NCBI GenBank assembly: GCA_031552145.1
Contig: JAVBMV010000008.1
Location: forward strand, 62,001 to 126,000
DNA length: 64,000 bases
From: JAVBMV01 sp031552145
GTDB lineage: Bacteria; Myxococcota; Myxococcia; Myxococcales; UBA5297
Direction: 5' to 3'
Below are positions 19,436 through 27,414 of this stretch, piece after piece. Numbering within the stretch: the first letter of the stretch is position 1; each line of letters starts with the position of its first letter. A program made the position numbers and the translations under genes. Under the pieces are notes generated by a model. The model was not told where the DNA came from. It did no database searches and saw only the letters and a list, made by a program, of their open reading frames with translations.

Positions 19436-20749
19436 TTACCTCTCTAGGATCATGGCTGCGCCGAGCCCTCCGGCCGCGCAGACGGTTACGAGTCCGAACT
19501 GAAGGTCGCGCCGCTTCATCTCGTGGAGCGCGCTGGTGACCATGCGCGCGCCAGTGGCCGAGAAGGGGTGGCCAAGGGCGATGGAGCCGCCATTGACATT
19601 GAGCTTGGCGGGGTCGATCTCTCCGATCGCCTCGTTTCGCCCTAACTTCTCGCGCGCGAACGCACGAGAGGCGAAGGCCTGGGTATTGGAGAGCACCTGG
19701 GCCGCGAAAGCCTCGTGCATCTCGATGAGCCCCATGTCGGCGAGCTCGAGGCCGGCGCGGTCGAGGGCGATGGGCGTGGCGTAGGCCGGACCCATCAGGA
19801 GCTGTTCACCGGGATCGATGGCGGTGAATGCCCAGCTCTTGATGAAGCCGAGCGGCTTGTAGCCAAGGGCAGCCGCCCGTTCTTCGCTCATGAGCAGGAC
19901 AGCGGCGGCGCCATCGGTGAGGGGAGAGGAGTTGCCCGCGGTAATGGTGCCGGCGCGCTTGTCGAAGACCGGAGAGAGACGGCCGAGCGCCTCCAGGTTG
20001 GTCTCTTTGCGCACGAGGTTGTCGGAGGTAGCGGGCTTCTCCCACTTGGGCGGGGTGAAGAGCGCCGTTATCTCGTCCTTGAAGTTGCCCGCATCGATCG
20101 CTCTCGCCGCGCGATGATGGCTCTCGACCGAGAAGAGATCTTGCGCCTCGCGGGCGATCTGGTTCTCGCGGGCCATCTTCTCGGCGCTCTCGCCCATGGT
20201 GAGACCCGTGGTTGGCTCCTTCAGCGCGGGCGGCACGGGCGCGAGGTCCTTCATCTTCAAGCTGGCGAAGGCGGAGAGCTTGCCCTTGAGCCCCTTGGCC
20301 CTGGAAGCGGCGACGAGCGCCTTTGCCAGGTTGCGGCTGGCGAAGACCGGCGCGTCGGAGATCGACTCGGCGCCGCCCGCGATGGCCACGTCCGCGTGGT
20401 TGAGCGCGATGGCGCTGGCGGCGCTCGCGATGGCCTGCACGCCGGTAGCGCAGGCGCGGGAGACGGTATGGGCCTCGACGCGCTTGGGGAGTCCGGAGCG
20501 CAGCACCACCTCGCGAGCGCAGAGCATCGCCAGAGGAGAGGGGATGACCTGGCCAAAGACTACCTGGTCGAGCTCCTCTGGATCGAGCTCGGCGCGCTGA
20601 ACGAGCTCGCTGACGACGGCGCTACCGAGGGCGATGGCGTCCAGCTCCGAGAGGGAAGTGCCGGCCTTTGCGAAGGGGGTGCGCAGCCCCATGACGATGG
20701 CGGTGCGGCGCGGGACGAGGGTGTTCGTGGTTGCGGTAGCCCGATTCAT
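19436..20749 (-). CDS. fadI: Acetyl-CoA C-acyltransferase (3-ketoacyl-CoA thiolase)
   Basis: This encodes 437 residues, typical of FadI (longer than the about 390 of FadA). The nucleophile is Cys100 in SRACATGVQAIASA; the His is in IEMHEAFAAQVLSN, the second His in GGSIALGHPFSATGAR, and the acid/base Cys in VTVCAAGGLGAAMILER. It cleaves 3-ketoacyl-CoA with CoA to shorten the chain by two carbons. It is first in the operon with fadJ and has a well-placed sigma-70-like promoter upstream. Confidence 0.93.
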   Translation of the reverse strand: MNRATATTNTLVPRRTAIVMGLRTPFAKAGTSLSELDAIALGSAVVSELVQRAELDPEELDQVVFGQVIPSPLAMLCAREVVLRSGLPKRVEAHTVSRACATGVQAIASAASAIALNHADVAIAGGAESISDAPVFASRNLAKALVAASRAKGLKGKLSAFASLKMKDLAPVPPALKEPTTGLTMGESAEKMARENQIAREAQDLFSVESHHRAARAIDAGNFKDEITALFTPPKWEKPATSDNLVRKETNLEALGRLSPVFDKRAGTITAGNSSPLTDGAAAVLLMSEERAAALGYKPLGFIKSWAFTAIDPGEQLLMGPAYATPIALDRAGLELADMGLIEMHEAFAAQVLSNTQAFASRAFAREKLGRNEAIGEIDPAKLNVNGGSIALGHPFSATGARMVTSALHEMKRRDLQFGLVTVCAAGGLGAAMILER

Positions 20750-20785
20750 GATGCTCCAGCAGGGTTAGGGGTGAGCTGGCGAAGG

Positions 20786-20814
20786 AAGCTAGTGGCGGGG
20801 TCGTCGAGCGTCAA
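20786..20814 (-). promoter_or_regulatory. Sigma-70-like promoter of fadI-fadJ
   Basis: On the minus strand, TTGACG (20814-20809) is followed after exactly 17 bases by TAGCTT (20791-20786). The implied start of transcription is near 20779, giving a leader of about 30 bases before the fadI ATG. Confidence 0.6.
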
Positions 20815-20910
20815 CGAAGAGTGGCGCTGCGAAAAGGGGGGCTCTCATGTGTTGGATGAGCTCTTTTCGCCTTGCTTGCGAGCCAAAGGCGTTCGTGCTA
20901 CCGCCTCCAC

Positions 20911-21420
20911 ATGCGCATTTCACTCGCTCTGCCGCTCTCGCTGCTTCTGCTCATCGCCCTCGGCTCCGCCGCCGCCTTTGGCGCCGATCTCGTCGGCCCG
21001 GAGAGCTGCAAAGAGTGCCACCGAGAGGCTTACCAGGCTTGGAAGGGTTCCGAGCATGCGCGCGCCGAAGAGTCGCTCACCAAGTCGCAGCAGGGCGATC
21101 GGCGCTGCCTCGCCTGCCACGCGCCCGAAAAGGACCAGAAGCAAGATGCGGTCTCGTGCGAGAGCTGCCACGGCGGAGGGAAGCACTACTCGGCCCGCTA
21201 TGTGATGAAGGACGCGGAGCTGGCGCGCGCCACTGGCCTCGTCATCCCCGACGCCAACTCTTGCGCGAAGTGCCACGACAAGAACGCCCCCTCGCTGCGC
21301 CCCTTCGTTTACAAGGAGCGGCTCGAGCGGATCGACCACTGGAGCGCGGAGCGAAAGAAGCGAGAAGCGAAGGCGGGTGCGAAGGATTCGGGCGGCGAAC
21401 CACAGCCGCAGCAGCGCTGA
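20911..21420 (+). CDS. Tetraheme c-type cytochrome, periplasmic
   Basis: This encodes 169 residues from the ATG at 20911, which gives a Sec signal ending in AAAFGAD. Four CxxCH heme sites are seen: CKECH, CLACH, CESCH and CAKCH, spread over residues about 35-125. The first sits in GPESCKECHREAYQAWKGSEHARA, the opening typical of the cytochrome c554-like/multiheme 'GxExCxxCH' family, with His residues in SEHARA and GGGKHYSARYV that could be distal ligands. The C-terminus is Lys/Glu rich. It is a probable electron-transfer protein; no reductase gene is adjacent, so the partner is unknown. rsgA starts 11 bases after its stop and may be co-transcribed. Confidence 0.88.
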   Translation: MRISLALPLSLLLLIALGSAAAFGADLVGPESCKECHREAYQAWKGSEHARAEESLTKSQQGDRRCLACHAPEKDQKQDAVSCESCHGGGKHYSARYVMKDAELARATGLVIPDANSCAKCHDKNAPSLRPFVYKERLERIDHWSAERKKREAKAGAKDSGGEPQPQQR

Positions 21421-21431
21421 GCCCGCCGCCC

Positions 21432-22550
21432 ATGCTTGCCCCGCTCGACGCGGCTTCGCTTGGCTTCTCCCCATTCTTTGAGAATGAATGGAGGCGCGTG
21501 ACCCAGGAGCAGGGGCGTGCGCTCCAATGGGGTAGGGTCGTCGCCGAGTATCGGGGCCGCTACGAACTCGTTCTGCCCGGACGCGGGACGGTCATGGGCC
21601 GCCTCGCGGGAAGGGCACGGAGGGGGCAGGGCGGCGGAGAGCTTTTGCCGACCGTGGGCGACTTCGTGCTCTTCGAGGCGGGCGAGGAGGTGCTCGCGGC
21701 GAGCGCGCCGCTCGTCACCGTCGAGGCGATGCTGCCGCGCAAGAGCGCGCTCATCAGGGCCGCGGCGGGCAAGCGATCCAAGGCACAGGCCATCGCCGCC
21801 AACATCGACACCATCTTCGTGCTCTGTGGCCTCGACGGCGAGCTGAACCTCAAGCGCATCGAGCGCTACGCGGCGCTCATCGAGCAGAGCGGCGCCAAGA
21901 TGGTGCTGCTGCTCACGAAGGCCGATCTCTGCGTGGGGACCGAGGCGGAAGATATCGTCGAGGAGGTGCTGGAGCGGCTTCCCGGGCGCGAGCTTCACTG
22001 CATCAGCGCGCTCGCCCGCGAAGGGCTGGAGCCGCTGATGCCCTATCTGGCGCTTGGGCAGACCGTTGCGCTGGTCGGCTCCTCGGGCACAGGAAAGTCG
22101 ACGCTCGCCAATGCCCTGTTGGGCGAGGCGCTGATGGCTACCGGCGAGGTGCGTGCCTCCGACGGCCGGGGGCGCCACACCACCACCTACCGCAAACTCT
22201 TCGCCATCCCGGGCGGAGGGCTCTTCATCGACACTCCCGGCATGCGCGAGCTGGCCATGTGGGGCGACGTCTCGGAGGTGGAGGGGAGCTTCGATGACTT
22301 GGCGCAGCTCGCTACACAGTGCCGCTTCGGCGACTGTCGCCACCTGAGCGAGCCCGGCTGCGCGGTGCTGGCAGCGGTCGAGGAGGGGCGACTCGACGAG
22401 GAACGGCTTGAGAGCTTCCAGAAGCTGGCGCACGAGGCCGCCGCCGCCGCTCACCGAGCCGACGCCGCGGCTGTGAGGGCAGAGGGGAAGCGCTTCGGAA
22501 AGACGATGAAAGAGGCGATTGAGGAGAGGGCTCGGAAGCGGCGGTGGTAG
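21432..22550 (+). CDS. rsgA: Small ribosomal subunit biogenesis GTPase RsgA
   Basis: This encodes 372 residues from the ATG at 21432, where the typical N-terminal LGFSPFFENEW begins. RsgA is a circularly permuted GTPase that assists late maturation of the 30S subunit. The motifs appear in the permuted order: the OB-fold region, LLTKADL (G4), then the P-loop GSSGTGKSTLANAL (about residue 216), GRHTTTYR (G2) and DTPGM (G3). The C-terminal zinc site is QCRFGDCRHLSEPGC. It is cytoplasmic, and its neighbour, a periplasmic cytochrome, gives no functional hint. Confidence 0.95.
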   Translation: MLAPLDAASLGFSPFFENEWRRVTQEQGRALQWGRVVAEYRGRYELVLPGRGTVMGRLAGRARRGQGGGELLPTVGDFVLFEAGEEVLAASAPLVTVEAMLPRKSALIRAAAGKRSKAQAIAANIDTIFVLCGLDGELNLKRIERYAALIEQSGAKMVLLLTKADLCVGTEAEDIVEEVLERLPGRELHCISALAREGLEPLMPYLALGQTVALVGSSGTGKSTLANALLGEALMATGEVRASDGRGRHTTTYRKLFAIPGGGLFIDTPGMRELAMWGDVSEVEGSFDDLAQLATQCRFGDCRHLSEPGCAVLAAVEEGRLDEERLESFQKLAHEAAAAAHRADAAAVRAEGKRFGKTMKEAIEERARKRRW

Positions 22551-22613
22551 GGGCGGGGGACGAATTGTGCTCACGCGTGAGGGGCGGCGCGATTCGCCTC
22601 GCGATGCCGGCAC

Positions 22614-22642
22614 TTGACTGCGCGCGCGTCGCCCGATAGAAG
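22614..22642 (+). promoter_or_regulatory. Sigma-70-like promoter of the cobalamin-riboswitch operon
   Basis: TTGACT (22614-22619) is followed after exactly 17 bases by TAGAAG (22637-22642). The implied transcription start, near 22649, falls on the first base of the riboswitch P1 stem, which strongly supports both calls. Confidence 0.7.
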
Positions 22643-22649
22643 TCACCGC

Positions 22650-22836
22650 GTCGATGGTGGTGTCCCCTGTGACATCGCCTGAAAAGGGAACCCGGTGAGA
22701 ATCCGGGGCTGCCCCGCAGCGGTAAATGAGAACGAAATCCACGATGTCGCACTGGCTCATTGGTGAGCTGGGAAGCGGTGGAGAGTAGGAAAAACGGCGC
22801 AAGCCGTCGTGCTCGTAAGCCCGAAGACCTGTCGAC
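22650..22836 (+). promoter_or_regulatory. Cobalamin (B12) riboswitch aptamer
   Basis: The conserved core is present and in order: the AAGGGAA segment near 22685, CCCGGTGAGAATCCGGG-type P4/P5 stem, then GCTGCCCCGCAGC and GGTAA (to about 22725), a variable arm, and the B12-box-like GCCCGAAGACCTG near 22820-22831. P1 closes with GTCGA (22650-22654) against TCGAC (22832-22836). The length of about 187 nucleotides is usual. A hairpin of about 10 bp (22839-22864, one mismatch) directly follows the aptamer without a T tract, so the output may be translational or factor-dependent. The nearest downstream gene starts at 22978. Binding of adenosyl- or other cobalamins would be expected to lower expression of the four following genes. 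Confidence 0.93.
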
Positions 22837-22977
22837 ATCTGGCCGGGAGAGAAATCCCGTCCGGAATGGCCGAGAACCTCGATGGAAGGTGGGCCGTGTC
22901 GAAGTCGCTCCGGCGTTTCGTCGCTCTCCGTTCCTCTCATCGATCGTTCTCTCTGCTCGCTCGCGGGAGTTGGGTCG

Positions 22978-23436
22978 ATGGTCGGAAGATGGAGAAGAGT
23001 GTTTCGTGTATGTGCGCTGTTCGCCGCGCCACTCTTGCTGTTCGCGTGCCAAGAGCATCCGACGCTTCTTCCGGTGGTGCCGCCCGGAACGCTTCCGCTC
23101 GCCTGCGAGCCCATTGGAGCCCTCCCATTTACCGGGGATTTTCTGAGCGATGGCGGCGGACGTCTCTGGCTTAGGCAGAGCCCGACCGTGGCAACCCTGA
23201 CATTGATCTCGTCTGGAGAGTTCTCCCCGTCGAACCCACCCGAGCTCTTTCGTGTCCGCGGGTTTTGCGGCGCATGGCTCTTGGTTGCCGATCTCGACGG
23301 CAATCTCTCTCGCCTAGACCTGCGCGCGGAGGGATCCGTGGCCCGGTTTTGCCTTCGCTCCATCTCGAACGCCGCGGATGGAGAGCTGTTCGAGCCTCCG
23401 CTCGACGCCGAGTGGCTGTCAGGGAGGCTGCCATGA
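22978..23436 (+). CDS. Small lipoprotein, first gene of the B12-riboswitch operon
   Basis: This encodes 152 residues. The ATG at 22978 follows a GGGAG ribosome site and gives a lipoprotein signal ending in LLFAC (+2 Gln). The mature protein is beta-rich, with four Cys apart from the lipidated one, and short strands such as GRLWLRQSPTVATLTLISSG and AWLLVADLDGNLSRLDL that resemble one or two blades of a propeller. No known domain is recognised. It lies 141 bases after the aptamer, and its stop overlaps the next start (ATGA), so the two products are coupled and probably act together. Confidence 0.8.
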   Translation: MVGRWRRVFRVCALFAAPLLLFACQEHPTLLPVVPPGTLPLACEPIGALPFTGDFLSDGGGRLWLRQSPTVATLTLISSGEFSPSNPPELFRVRGFCGAWLLVADLDGNLSRLDLRAEGSVARFCLRSISNAADGELFEPPLDAEWLSGRLP

Positions 23437-24773
23437 GCCTCTCTCCACTGCTCTTCGCTTTCGTCTCGATTCTTGTCCTCCAAACCTCCGATGGGGAGAT
23501 GGGGTCAATTTCGCTCCCTCCTCCCGTTCCGGGGAGCTTTACGACGGCTCTCGCGGCCTTTCCCGCGCAGGTAGGACGTTCCATCGATGGTTTTCCGCTG
23601 GCAAGTCGCCTGGTCGCCGCGACCGGGCGGACGATCTATCTCTGGAAGACCTTCGGCGGGAAAGAGTGGCTTCCCATCGCGGTGCTCGACAATGGCGCTC
23701 CCGAGATGGACCCTTCCTTTCTCGCGATCTCTCCCGACGGCGAGAAAGTGGCGCTCGGGACGGGCTTGGGGATGCCGCTCTATGTCGTCCCAACGGCGCT
23801 CCTCTCGACCGAGGCACCGCCCCTTCTCGCGCAGGGTTTGCAGAGAGTGAGAAGTTGGCGGCTCGACTATTACTGGGGCTGCTTTCGCGACGGCCGCTAC
23901 CTCTTCATCAACACCGGCGGCGTCGAATATGGGACGAGCTACATCTACGCTATTGATACCGAAAGCTCGAGCCAAAACGAGATCACCCTCATCATAGGCC
24001 CCATTCCTGGTGCCTCCGCTGGGCTCGCATTCGATGCCCACGGAAACCTGGTGACAGGAATTGGTTGGGACCCGGATGACCAGCGGACCGGAGAACTCCG
24101 AATCTTTGGGGCCTCGAAGATAGATGACGCGCTCGGCGGAGGCGGGAGCCTCGATTATGGCGTGGACGGAGAGGTCGTGGCCGAGGGGATCCTGAGTGCT
24201 GCCTTCCTCGGCTTTGACGATGATGGCAACCTGCTCGTGGGGGGCGGCGACGTCTTCGGGACCTCGGGTCACTATGGTTACGCCGTGATCATCGACGCGG
24301 TCGCTGTGCAGAGGGCCGCGGGCGGAGGGGTGCCAGCCTCGAGCGATGAGATTGCCGTGCTCCAACCAGACCCATGCGGCAACGATGACTCGACGCAGAT
24401 CCTTGCTGTGCCCGGAAGCGGACTCCTTGTTGTTACCGCGAACCTGGCGAGCACGCCTCCCGACTGTGCCTCCATCGACTGGAGTGAGGGGCCTCCCGTA
24501 ACGGCGCCGGTCTTCGTGCTACCTGGTGCGCCAGATCGCGATGGAGATGGGGTCCCGGATGGGCTCGATCCCGACTTCGGTGCCCAGCGTCTCTTTGACC
24601 TCGCCGAGCTCTCACGCCTCGTCGACGCCCTCGACTCCGCTCCCGGCAACTCAAACTTCACGAACTACGCGGACTACAACGGCGATGGCGCCATAGACGA
24701 CCGCGATCTTCTTCTCCTGCGCCAGCGCTGGGGCCTCCCTCTGCCGAGCGGCTTCTGGGGCTCGCCTCCGTGA
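23433..24773 (+). CDS. Secreted beta-propeller-like protein with calcium-type repeats, B12-riboswitch operon
   Basis: This encodes 446 residues. The ATG overlaps the stop of the preceding gene by four bases. The N-terminus is a Sec-type signal without a lipobox. Residues about 45-360 show WD/YncE-like blade motifs: FLAISPDGEKVALGTG, GRYLFINTGGVEYGTSYIYAID, GLAFDAHGNLVTG and FLGFDDDGNLLVGGG. Then comes a thrombospondin-3-type Asp loop (DRDGDGVPDGLDPD) and a dockerin-like half site (YNGDGAIDDRDLLLL). The architecture recalls the B12-binding surface propeller BtuG, but sequence homology is not established by eye. Function as a corrinoid-binding surface protein is an inference from the riboswitch and fold. 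Confidence 0.75.
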   Translation: MSLSPLLFAFVSILVLQTSDGEMGSISLPPPVPGSFTTALAAFPAQVGRSIDGFPLASRLVAATGRTIYLWKTFGGKEWLPIAVLDNGAPEMDPSFLAISPDGEKVALGTGLGMPLYVVPTALLSTEAPPLLAQGLQRVRSWRLDYYWGCFRDGRYLFINTGGVEYGTSYIYAIDTESSSQNEITLIIGPIPGASAGLAFDAHGNLVTGIGWDPDDQRTGELRIFGASKIDDALGGGGSLDYGVDGEVVAEGILSAAFLGFDDDGNLLVGGGDVFGTSGHYGYAVIIDAVAVQRAAGGGVPASSDEIAVLQPDPCGNDDSTQILAVPGSGLLVVTANLASTPPDCASIDWSEGPPVTAPVFVLPGAPDRDGDGVPDGLDPDFGAQRLFDLAELSRLVDALDSAPGNSNFTNYADYNGDGAIDDRDLLLLRQRWGLPLPSGFWGSPP

Positions 24774-24849
24774 GCTGACCCCCCGACCATCTCCCGCTGT
24801 CTCACCCCCAACCGCGCGGCGCGCTCGCGACGCCGCGATAGGAGTTCTC

Positions 24850-27414
24850 ATGCAAAAATCCAAACGCCACGTCATTCGCGCAGCCCCTCTTCTCCTCGGG
24901 TGCCTCGCGCTCGTTGCCTCGTGCGAGAGCAGCAGCCCAAGGACCGAGATCTTATACTTCGCGGTGACAGCTATGGGAGACGGCCATGTCACCATTGAAC
25001 CAGAGGGGCCACAAAGCGTCCTCCACGGCGATCGGCAGGTCTTCATCCCTGTGCCTTCGGAGGGTTTTCGGCTCATCTCGAAGGTTGGTGGAACCTGCCC
25101 CGCGGGGAGTTGGGACGAGGGACACTATGCCACGGGCCCCATCGTCGCCGATTGCTCCGTCCAATTCTCCACAGAGCAGGCTCGGCACACGGTGATCGCG
25201 ACGAGGGAGAAGGAGCTCACCGCCTCTCCCGACACGGCCCAGTCGGTAGTGCATGGGGCGACCCAGGTCTTCGCGCTGAGCGCCGCCGCAGGATACCGGG
25301 TAGTCACCGCTGTGCAGGGAAGCTGCCCTGTCGGCAGCTGGTCCGGCAGCACCTACGAAACTGGCGCTATCCTCGAGAGCTGCAGCGTCCACTTTGCAGC
25401 CGAGAAGATCAGCCACGTCGTCTCGGCGGAAGGCTCGGAGGAGCTGGTCATCGCGCCCACGATCCTGTCGGTCGAACATGGGAGGAGGGCCACATTCGAG
25501 ATCTCCACCGCCGAAACAGCGGTTGGCGTCGAACTCTCGCCAGAGGTCGGCGGCACATGCCCTGTCGGCAGCTGGTCTGGCGCGAGCTACACGACGGGGA
25601 CGGTGGAGTCCGATTGCACGCTTCTTTTCTCGGTCCAACCGAAGCAGCTCACCGTGACACCTGCCGGTAACGGCCACGTCCTCATCAATCCCGTTGGCGC
25701 GACGCTCGTTAAGTTTGGCAAGCCGGCATCGTTCGAGGTTGAGCCCACGGAGGGATATGGGCTCGCCTCCAGCATCGGCGGAACCTGTCCGGCGGGGACC
25801 TGGAGTGGCGCCGTCTACACGACCGGTCCAGTCGAGTCCGACTGCACGGTGCTCTTTGGCTCTGAGCCGTTGCTCCTCTTCCACACAGTGACATCTCTTG
25901 CAGATGAGAACCTGACACTCCTGCCGTTCGAGGCGCAGCGCATCAATGAGGGCGACGTGCAGTCGTTCGACGTCTCCGTCGCGGTGGGCTACCAGATCGA
26001 CTCCGAGGTCGGCGGCACTTGCCCCGCTGGCGAATGGGACGGCAGTCGCTATTCGACCGGTGCCATCTTCGAAGACTGCCAGGTCATTTTCTCCTCGGCG
26101 CGAATTCTCTACACCGTCTCGGTCTTCGGCGATACCCATCTCTCCCTTTTGCCTGAGGAGCCGGCACAGATCGGCCAAGGCGACGTGGCAACCTTTACGG
26201 TGAGCGCCATGGCGGGCTATCGGGTCATGGCGGCTGTGGGCGGCACCTGCCCGCCGGGGGCGTGGAATGCGGAGAGTTACTCGACCGGCGTGATTATCGA
26301 GCCATGCGAGGTCGAGTTCTCGAGCGAGGCGGTCTTCATGGAGCTCGCGGCCTTTCCAGCTCTCTCCACCGTCTACAGCTTCTCTCTTGCGGTCGACTCG
26401 ACCGGGACGCCACATCTCGGCCTGATGTTCGGCGATGCAGCCTACCGTGAGGTCGTGCAGAGTGCACTCGCCGACCTTGGCGGTGGCGTCTACGACGGAG
26501 CCAACACCTACGTCACTTTCCGAATGGGAGCGGGAAGTTGGACTGCCTACGAAGGGCGCGGGACGCCCCAGTACTACAAGTTCTCGGAGCTCGCGCTCGC
26601 CAATGGCGCTTCCTACTACACGACGAACTACGGTTCCTTCGGCGGACTCATCGCGGTCATACGCAACGGAGGCAAGGGAACCTACGCCCAGACTGGAATT
26701 AGCTCGGCGCGAAAGGCGCACAGCATCGCCGTGCCCGCGGGATCGGCCTACCTTTTCTCGTTGATGGCCCAGTCGAACAGCACCGGCCTAACCTTGGCGT
26801 TATTTCCAATCGAGCGCTTCGGAGCGACCTATCCCAACTACTGGGTCGACCTGGTGAAGCTCGAGGCGACGACCGGCGACATCTCCTCGCCGCAGCTCTT
26901 GGTTGCCGGGGAGAGGCTGGCCGCCCTCTATCTTCAGGGGACAAAGGCGGTCCTGCGCGCCACCGCGATACCGACGGTATTCACGGCCGCCTCCATTGCG
27001 CTCGTGGATGTTCCGATCATCGGCCAGTGCGACGACGCCAGCCTCGCGAAGATCGCCTGGGACGGGTCGGCTCTCTATCTCGCCTGTGTCGACTCCGCAG
27101 GGGCTCTCTCCATCTCGCGGGCAAGCTCGCTCGCGGACCTAAGCGCCGTGATCTTCGGCCCGATCGCCCACTCCGTCTCGGGCACCGTCGATGCTCTCGA
27201 TCTCGATGCGAGCGCAACGGGCGTCTCCCTCGCGGTGCGGCAAGGGGCTTCGGTGCGTGTCTACGAGAGCCTAGCGGCCACGCAGCCCGCCTTCGAACGC
27301 GAGCTCGCGGGCGCGATCGATCTGGCTCGTTCGGACAAAGGATTAGTCCTCTCGATCTGCGAGATGGACGGCGACAAGGTCCTGCGTACCTTTGCCACCC
27401 GGAGAGACGAATAG
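24850..27414 (+). CDS. Large repeat lipoprotein with C-terminal propeller-like region, B12-riboswitch operon
   Basis: This encodes 854 residues. A GGAG site precedes the ATG, and the lipoprotein signal ends in VASC. Residues about 35-490 hold six InlB-B-like repeats of about 75 residues, each ending in a GGTCPAGSW-x-G-x-x-Y-x-TG-x-[IV] block and a C-x-V-x-F strand; each repeat has two Cys that may pair. The last about 360 residues are different: SLAVDSTGTPHLGLMFGDAAYR, IAWDGSALYLACVDSAG and LSLAVRQGASVRVYES are blade-like. It is plausibly a surface stalk (repeats) carrying a ligand-binding head. It lies 76 bases after the propeller gene and abuts the next gene. Confidence 0.78.
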   Translation: MQKSKRHVIRAAPLLLGCLALVASCESSSPRTEILYFAVTAMGDGHVTIEPEGPQSVLHGDRQVFIPVPSEGFRLISKVGGTCPAGSWDEGHYATGPIVADCSVQFSTEQARHTVIATREKELTASPDTAQSVVHGATQVFALSAAAGYRVVTAVQGSCPVGSWSGSTYETGAILESCSVHFAAEKISHVVSAEGSEELVIAPTILSVEHGRRATFEISTAETAVGVELSPEVGGTCPVGSWSGASYTTGTVESDCTLLFSVQPKQLTVTPAGNGHVLINPVGATLVKFGKPASFEVEPTEGYGLASSIGGTCPAGTWSGAVYTTGPVESDCTVLFGSEPLLLFHTVTSLADENLTLLPFEAQRINEGDVQSFDVSVAVGYQIDSEVGGTCPAGEWDGSRYSTGAIFEDCQVIFSSARILYTVSVFGDTHLSLLPEEPAQIGQGDVATFTVSAMAGYRVMAAVGGTCPPGAWNAESYSTGVIIEPCEVEFSSEAVFMELAAFPALSTVYSFSLAVDSTGTPHLGLMFGDAAYREVVQSALADLGGGVYDGANTYVTFRMGAGSWTAYEGRGTPQYYKFSELALANGASYYTTNYGSFGGLIAVIRNGGKGTYAQTGISSARKAHSIAVPAGSAYLFSLMAQSNSTGLTLALFPIERFGATYPNYWVDLVKLEATTGDISSPQLLVAGERLAALYLQGTKAVLRATAIPTVFTAASIALVDVPIIGQCDDASLAKIAWDGSALYLACVDSAGALSISRASSLADLSAVIFGPIAHSVSGTVDALDLDASATGVSLAVRQGASVRVYESLAATQPAFERELAGAIDLARSDKGLVLSICEMDGDKVLRTFATRRDE

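Noticed and set aside
21309..23483. A 724-codon open frame on the minus strand opposite rsgA and the riboswitch
   Set aside because: It is antisense to rsgA, runs across the aptamer and has an Arg/Pro/Ser-rich composition without motifs; it is a by-product of GC-rich codon use.
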